Assembly (NCBI GenBank): GCA_019246375.1
Contig: JAFAQO010000292.1
Location: 1 to 8,712, forward strand
Direction: 5' to 3'
From: Mycobacterium sp.
Lineage (GTDB): Bacteria; Actinomycetota; Actinomycetes; Mycobacteriales; Mycobacteriaceae
DNA length: 8,712 bases
Both the position numbers and the translations under genes were made by a program. Shown here piece after piece: positions 6,600-8,712 of the stretch. Numbering within the stretch: position 1 is the stretch's first letter; each line of letters opens with the position of its first letter. The notes below the pieces were generated by a model. That model saw nothing but the letters and a program-made list of their open reading frames with translations. It had not been told where the DNA came from and ran no database searches.

Positions 6600-7198
6600 C
6601 GCCCACACAGCTTGCGCGCCAAGCTTTCCCATGCGTCGCCCAAGGTACCCAGGCTGTGACCGCGGCTGCCGAGCTGATGCTCGACGTAGTCGGCGTCGAG
6701 CAGCGCCAGCAGCGCGTCAGTCTGGACGTCCAGGTTCCCGGTGGTGCCTGCCGACTGCAGTAGCACCCGCAGGTGCGTGCGAATTACCATGGCCGCCGGG
6801 TTGTAGCGGGTCTGCGGATCGCGGCCGGCCGCCGAAAGTAAGGCGTGATGGGTATGCACGAAGGACAGCCGGGCGCGGCCGAACGCGGCGACGCGGTCCA
6901 GCGGCGGCGCGTCGGGGCCCAATGGGGGAGGGCCGAACAGGAAAGCTTGCTGCAGCGCGCGCTCGTCCTCGTCCAGCAGCACTGTCATCAGTCCGGCCCG
7001 GCTGCCGAACCGGCGGAACACCGTGCCCTTGCCGACTCCGGCGGCGGCGGCGATGTCGTCCATGGTTACCGTGTCGGCGCCGCGCTCGGCGACCAGCCTG
7101 CGGGCCGCGTCCAGCAACAGCGCCCGATTGCGCGCCGCGTCGCCGCGCTCTCGGTGTGCTGAAACTGGCAGCTCACCCAGCCGGTCGACAACGCTCAT
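6596..7198 (-). CDS. TetR-family transcriptional regulator (Rv3055-like)
   Basis: A 200-residue repressor. The DNA-binding domain spans about residues 22-70, with the helix-turn-helix near 45-64 (TMDDIAAAAGVGKGTVFRRF) and the usual GSRAGL start of the next helix; the rest is a helical ligand-binding domain. Two adjacent starts exist, GTG 7201 and ATG 7198. ATG is preferred because a TAAAGT -10 (7205-7210) would place the transcript start at the A of this ATG and no Shine-Dalgarno sequence is visible. Its stop overlaps the dinB2 start by 4 nt, so the two genes form a translationally coupled pair. It is divergent from the FMN reductase gene, with a palindrome at 7228-7241 between them. It probably controls itself, dinB2 and the reductase. 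The ligand is unknown. Confidence 0.9.
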   Translation of the reverse strand: MSVVDRLGELPVSAHRERGDAARNRALLLDAARRLVAERGADTVTMDDIAAAAGVGKGTVFRRFGSRAGLMTVLLDEDERALQQAFLFGPPPLGPDAPPLDRVAAFGRARLSFVHTHHALLSAAGRDPQTRYNPAAMVIRTHLRVLLQSAGTTGNLDVQTDALLALLDADYVEHQLGSRGHSLGTLGDAWESLARKLCGR

Positions 7199-7204
7199 CA
7201 CTGC

Positions 7205-7210
7205 ACTTTA
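7205..7210 (-). promoter_or_regulatory. Candidate -10 box of the tetR-dinB2 unit (leaderless)
   Basis: The minus strand reads TAAAGT, a TANNNT-type -10, ending 7 nt before the A of ATG 7198. The matching -35 position (+ strand 7228-7233) falls inside the palindrome 7228-7241, so a bound repressor would block this promoter. Confidence 0.45.
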
Positions 7211-7227
7211 GCGCGGCCGGAATAAAT

Positions 7228-7241
7228 CGGACCACAGTCCG
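7228..7241. promoter_or_regulatory. Operator-like inverted repeat between tetR and FMN reductase
   Basis: CGGAC (7228-7232) and GTCCG (7237-7241) flank CACA. Beyond a single T/G mismatch the flanking AA (7225-7226) and TT (7243-7244) also pair, giving a 20-bp dyad. CGGAC-N4-GTCCG dyads are common for TetR-family repressors. The location in the 85-bp divergent gap supports a site controlling both directions. Confidence 0.6.
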
Positions 7242-7283
7242 GTTCAGCCGTGCAAAGATGTAGACCAGTAACCGGAGGAAGTC

Positions 7284-7841
7284 ATGTCGGAGAGCAAAGC
7301 GGACATCACGATTCTAGCGCTGGTTGGAAGCCTGCGTGCCGCGTCGGTCAACCGTCAGATCGCGGAGCTGGCGGCGGATAACGCCCCGGACGGTGTCACC
7401 GTCAATGTGTTCCAGCGACTCGGGGAGTTGCCGTTCTACAACGACGACATCGATAACGACGTTGATCTGCCTGGCGCGGTCGCGGCGCTGCGAACCGCAG
7501 CCAGTGACGCCGATGCGGCCCTGGTCGTGACGCCGGAATACAACGGCAGCATCCCGGCTGTCGTCAAAAACGCGATCGACTGGCTCTCCCGGCCCTTCGG
7601 CAACGGCGCGCTGAAGGGCAAACCGCTGGCCGTCATCGGTGGGTCGATGGGCCGCTACGGCGGTGTCTGGGCGCATGACGAGACCCGCAAGTCGTTCGGC
7701 ATCGCCGGTCCGCGCGTCGTCGAGGCGATCAAGCTGTCCGTGCCCTTACAGTCGCTGAATGGCCAACATCCCCGGGAGCATGGCGAGTTGGTCGCCAATG
7801 TGCGCGATGTGGTGGGCAAGCTCGCTGCCGAGGTGAGTTAA
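7284..7841 (+). CDS. NADPH-dependent FMN reductase family protein (Rv3054c-like)
   Basis: A 185-residue flavodoxin-fold oxidoreductase that uses NAD(P)H to reduce bound FMN and often quinones, azo compounds or other electrophiles. ATG 7284 follows GGAGGA at 7274-7279. The FMN phosphate loop GSLRAASVN is at residues 15-23, TPEYNGSIPAVVKNAIDW at 83-100 is the central family signature, and GGSMGRYGG (119-127) is the third flavin-contact loop. The length is usual for the family. There is no signal peptide, so it is cytosolic. It is divergent from a TetR gene that is coupled to dinB2, with an operator-like dyad in between, an arrangement typical of a reductase induced by the compound it detoxifies. 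The natural substrate cannot be read from the sequence. Confidence 0.93.
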   Translation: MSESKADITILALVGSLRAASVNRQIAELAADNAPDGVTVNVFQRLGELPFYNDDIDNDVDLPGAVAALRTAASDADAALVVTPEYNGSIPAVVKNAIDWLSRPFGNGALKGKPLAVIGGSMGRYGGVWAHDETRKSFGIAGPRVVEAIKLSVPLQSLNGQHPREHGELVANVRDVVGKLAAEVS

Positions 7842-7882
7842 CCCGCCTGCGAACAAGCCTCCCGCTAATTGTCGGCGGGTTT
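7840..7882 (+). terminator. Inverted repeat after the FMN reductase, possible terminator
   Basis: AACCCGCC (7840-7847, overlapping the TAA stop) is perfectly complementary to GGCGGGTT (7874-7881). A shorter alternative stem, CCCGC (7861-7865) with GCGGG (7875-7879), uses the same 3' arm. Both end in TTT and not in a long T-run, which is common for mycobacterial terminators. Two mutually exclusive 5' arms for one 3' arm is noteworthy. Confidence 0.5.
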
Positions 7883-7890
7883 GCTGTGGT

Positions 7891-7905
7891 GCGCAAATAT
7901 TGCGC
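7891..7905. promoter_or_regulatory. Palindrome GCGCAA-ATA-TTGCGC
   Basis: A perfect 6-bp inverted repeat with a 3-bp AT-rich centre, just after the reductase terminator and about 400 bp before nrdH. It is too short for a strong RNA hairpin, so it looks more like a protein-binding site. I do not recognise the regulator. Confidence 0.4.
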
Positions 7906-7925
7906 GTTCGCCGGCAATGATGTCG

Positions 7926-7948
7926 GTGGCAGGTGGTAGACCTGCTAC
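7926..7948. promoter_or_regulatory. Inverted repeat with 9-bp arms, GTGGCAGGT / ACCTGCTAC
   Basis: The arms (7926-7934 and 7940-7948) pair at 8 of 9 positions plus one G-T, around GGTAG. It could be an operator or an RNA hairpin in the long region before nrdH. No U-tract follows. Apart from this and the neighbouring sites, nothing gene-like is seen between 7842 and 8079. Confidence 0.4.
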
Positions 7949-8079
7949 GTGACGAGCGTGCAGCCGGATTGCCCGAAATGTGATCTCCGACACGCCGGGG
8001 AACATGCACGCGCAGTGCTTACGACCAGGGAATTTCACGAATGTTGTTCAGAACATCTTGTATCTCTTCTTATTGTCAC

Positions 8080-8095
8080 CCACTAGGTGTAGTGT
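8080..8095 (+). promoter_or_regulatory. NrdR box upstream of nrdHI
   Basis: CCACTAGGTGTAGTGT matches the NrdR box consensus ACACTATATATAGTGT at 12 of 16 positions, with both outer halves well kept (CACTA, TAGTGT). NrdR is the ATP/dATP-dependent repressor of ribonucleotide reductase genes, and it controls nrdHIE in mycobacteria. The box overlaps a TANNNT-type -10 (TAGTGT, 8090-8095), so binding would block the promoter. NrdR boxes usually come in pairs about 31 bp apart; I found no convincing second box at that spacing on either side. Confidence 0.6.
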
Positions 8096-8127
8096 TTTGA
8101 GCACCGGACAAACCCCATGTTCGCCGG

Positions 8128-8179
8128 GTCGGTCGGGCCAGGCGGAGTCCCCGAGTCGGATCTCGACGGGTCGACCGAC
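8128..8179 (+). other. Leader hairpin before the upstream ORF
   Basis: GTCGGTCG (8128-8135) is perfectly complementary to CGACCGAC (8172-8179). Inside it CGAG (8152-8155) pairs with CTCG (8162-8165). The structure lies downstream of the putative promoter and ends about 10 nt before the ribosome binding site of the 16-codon ORF, so it would fold in the nrdH mRNA leader. Confidence 0.45.
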
Positions 8180-8201
8180 GCGAGACCAGAGGAGGGGAAT
8201 C

Positions 8202-8252
8202 ATGGGGCCCGACGGTCTGCTGAAGAGCAGTGCAGATGCAGTGCCTGAGTAG
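8202..8252 (+). CDS. Possible 16-codon upstream ORF in the nrdH leader
   Basis: ATG 8202 is preceded by a very strong purine-rich ribosome binding site (AGAGGAGGGG, 8188-8197), better than that of nrdH itself. It opens a 16-residue reading frame, [16 protein letters not shown], that stops with TAG at 8250-8252, 53 bp before nrdH. The frame is open further upstream, but only this start has a ribosome binding site. The coding sequence includes a direct repeat GCAGTGC (8227-8233, 8238-8244). It may be a translated regulatory leader peptide or a small protein. It resembles no known family and is too short for coding statistics. Confidence 0.4.
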   Translation: MGPDGLLKSSADAVPE

Positions 8253-8288
8253 TTGCCAGTTCGTCTCAAGTTGCCCCACTTCGTTTCA
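8251..8288. repeat. Imperfect 18/20-bp tandem duplication before nrdH
   Basis: Unit 1 (8251-8268) begins AGTTGCC and ends TTCGTCTCA. Unit 2 (8269-8288) begins AGTTGCC and ends TTCGTTTCA, with a 2-bp insertion in the middle. The pair fills the gap between the small ORF stop and the nrdH ribosome binding site at 8290-8294. Confidence 0.6.
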
Positions 8289-8305
8289 GAGGAGCCGCAT
8301 CGCCG

Positions 8306-8545
8306 ATGAGCATCACCGTGTACACCAAGCCCGCATGCGTGCAGTGCACCGCAACCTACAAGGCGCTGGACAAGCAGGGCATCGTCTACGAGACGGTCGA
8401 CATCACCCTGGATTCAGAGGCGCGCGACTACGTGATGGCGCTGGGCTACCTGCAGGCTCCGGTTGTGGTGGCCGGAACCCAGCACTGGTCGGGCTTCCGG
8501 CCGGATCGCATCAAGGCGCTCGCGGACGCCGTGCTGACCGCCTAG
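8306..8545 (+). CDS. nrdH: Glutaredoxin-like protein NrdH
   Basis: A 79-residue redoxin, the same length as M. tuberculosis NrdH and, from memory, nearly identical to it. It donates electrons to the class Ib ribonucleotide reductase NrdEF and is itself reduced by thioredoxin reductase. The active site is CVQC with Cys11 and Cys14 after the first strand VYTKPA. The NrdH-specific WSGFRPD motif near the C-terminus and the cis-Pro loop in LQAPVV are present. ATG 8306 follows AGGAG at 8290-8294, with an 11-nt spacer that is on the long side. It is followed after 32 bp by nrdI and presumably nrdE beyond the window. Regulation by NrdR is likely from the box at 8080-8095. The roughly 200-nt leader with a small ORF may add another layer. 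Confidence 0.97.
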   Translation: MSITVYTKPACVQCTATYKALDKQGIVYETVDITLDSEARDYVMALGYLQAPVVVAGTQHWSGFRPDRIKALADAVLTA

Positions 8546-8564
8546 CAGTAGGCCTAGCAGTAGA
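8541..8564. repeat. 12-bp tandem duplication spanning the nrdH stop
   Basis: CCTAGCAGTAGG (8541-8552) is followed directly by CCTAGCAGTAGA (8553-8564), 11 of 12 identical. The first copy contains the nrdH TAG stop, and the duplication lengthens the nrdH-nrdI gap. The end of the second copy merges into the nrdI ribosome binding site AAAGGGA (8564-8570). Confidence 0.75.
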
Positions 8565-8577
8565 AAGGGACCTCGCA

Positions 8578-8712
8578 GTGCCATCGGGCAGCCTGGTGTA
8601 TTTCTCCAGCGTCTCGGAGAACACCCACCGCTTCGTGCAGAAGCTCGGTGTTCCGGCGACGCGGATACCGCTGCACGGCCGCATCGAGGTCGACCAGCCT
8701 TATGTACTGGTG
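8578..8712 (+). CDS. nrdI: NrdI flavodoxin, 3' end cut by window
   Basis: The first 45 residues of NrdI, the FMN protein that supplies the oxidant for assembling the dimanganese-tyrosyl radical cofactor of NrdF. The GTG start at 8578 follows AAAGGGA at 8564-8570 with a 7-nt spacer. The flavin phosphate loop [12 protein letters not shown] is at residues 9-20, and RIPLHGR (29-35) and YVLV lead to the second flavin loop beyond the edge. The sequence closely follows what I remember of mycobacterial NrdI. The frame is open to the last base. It lies in an operon with nrdH, 32 bp downstream of it. Confidence 0.95.
   Translation, partial: MPSGSLVYFSSVSENTHRFVQKLGVPATRIPLHGRIEVDQPYVLV

Noticed and set aside
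6631..7263. 210-residue plus-strand frame opposite the second tetR
   Set aside because: The translation is dominated by Arg, Pro and Ala, typical of a GC-rich antisense frame, and it lies opposite a clear TetR domain.
8045..8055. TGTTC-A-GAACA palindrome as a LexA (SOS) box
   Set aside because: The mycobacterial SOS box is TCGAAC-N4-GTTCGA; the half-site order and spacing here do not fit.
8048..8064. Second NrdR box 31-32 bp upstream of the clear one
   Set aside because: At the expected spacing almost no consensus positions match; a weak 8 of 16 match exists only at 27 bp, which is not the usual phasing.
7980..8201. 90-residue version of the small ORF before nrdH
   Set aside because: The part upstream of ATG 8202 has no ribosome binding site, runs across the NrdR box and probable promoter, and shows no protein-like pattern. 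Only the last 16 codons are kept as a candidate.

Overview
The window looks like chromosomal DNA of a Mycobacterium. It is GC-rich, and the block from position 1779 to the end has the same genes in the same order as I remember for M. tuberculosis H37Rv Rv3059 to Rv3052c (cyp136, tetR, SDR, dinP/dinB2, tetR, NADPH:FMN reductase, nrdH, nrdI), shown here in the opposite orientation. The extra gene between the SDR and dinB2, and the different left flank, argue against M. tuberculosis itself. The species cannot be named from the sequence alone.

Left block (1-1052, + strand): three closely spaced genes, probably one operon. They encode an AhpD-like carboxymuconolactone decarboxylase-family protein (cut at the window start), a CsoR-family repressor, and a DUF302 protein. 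Each carries a pair of cysteines. The repressor keeps the two CsoR cysteines but lacks the copper-binding histidine, which is the CstR (persulfide sensor) pattern. A thiol or reactive-sulfur stress cassette is the best reading. A 200-bp gap with two hairpins follows, one of them long, and then a gene that is only the C-terminal regulatory domain of 2-isopropylmalate synthase (LeuA).

Central block (1779-4982): cyp136 (-) is divergent from a TetR repressor (+), which is followed by an SDR oxidoreductase (+). An 18-bp perfect inverted repeat sits between cyp136 and tetR and overlaps a consensus -35 for cyp136. This looks like a repressor-controlled oxidation module for an unknown hydrophobic substrate.

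Right-central block (5000-7841): a disordered acidic/Pro/Gly-rich protein lies behind a SigF-type promoter. DinB2 (translesion polymerase with a leucine steric gate) is translationally coupled to an upstream TetR gene. That TetR gene is divergent from an NADPH-dependent FMN reductase, with an operator-like palindrome between them.

Right end (7842-8712): a 464-bp region leads to the class Ib ribonucleotide reductase operon nrdH-nrdI (nrdI is cut at the window end; nrdE is expected next). It holds a terminator-like repeat, two palindromes, a good NrdR box, a structured leader and a 16-codon upstream ORF with a strong ribosome binding site. Short imperfect tandem duplications occur at three ORF ends in the window.

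No tRNA, rRNA, CRISPR array, insertion sequence or phage gene was seen.
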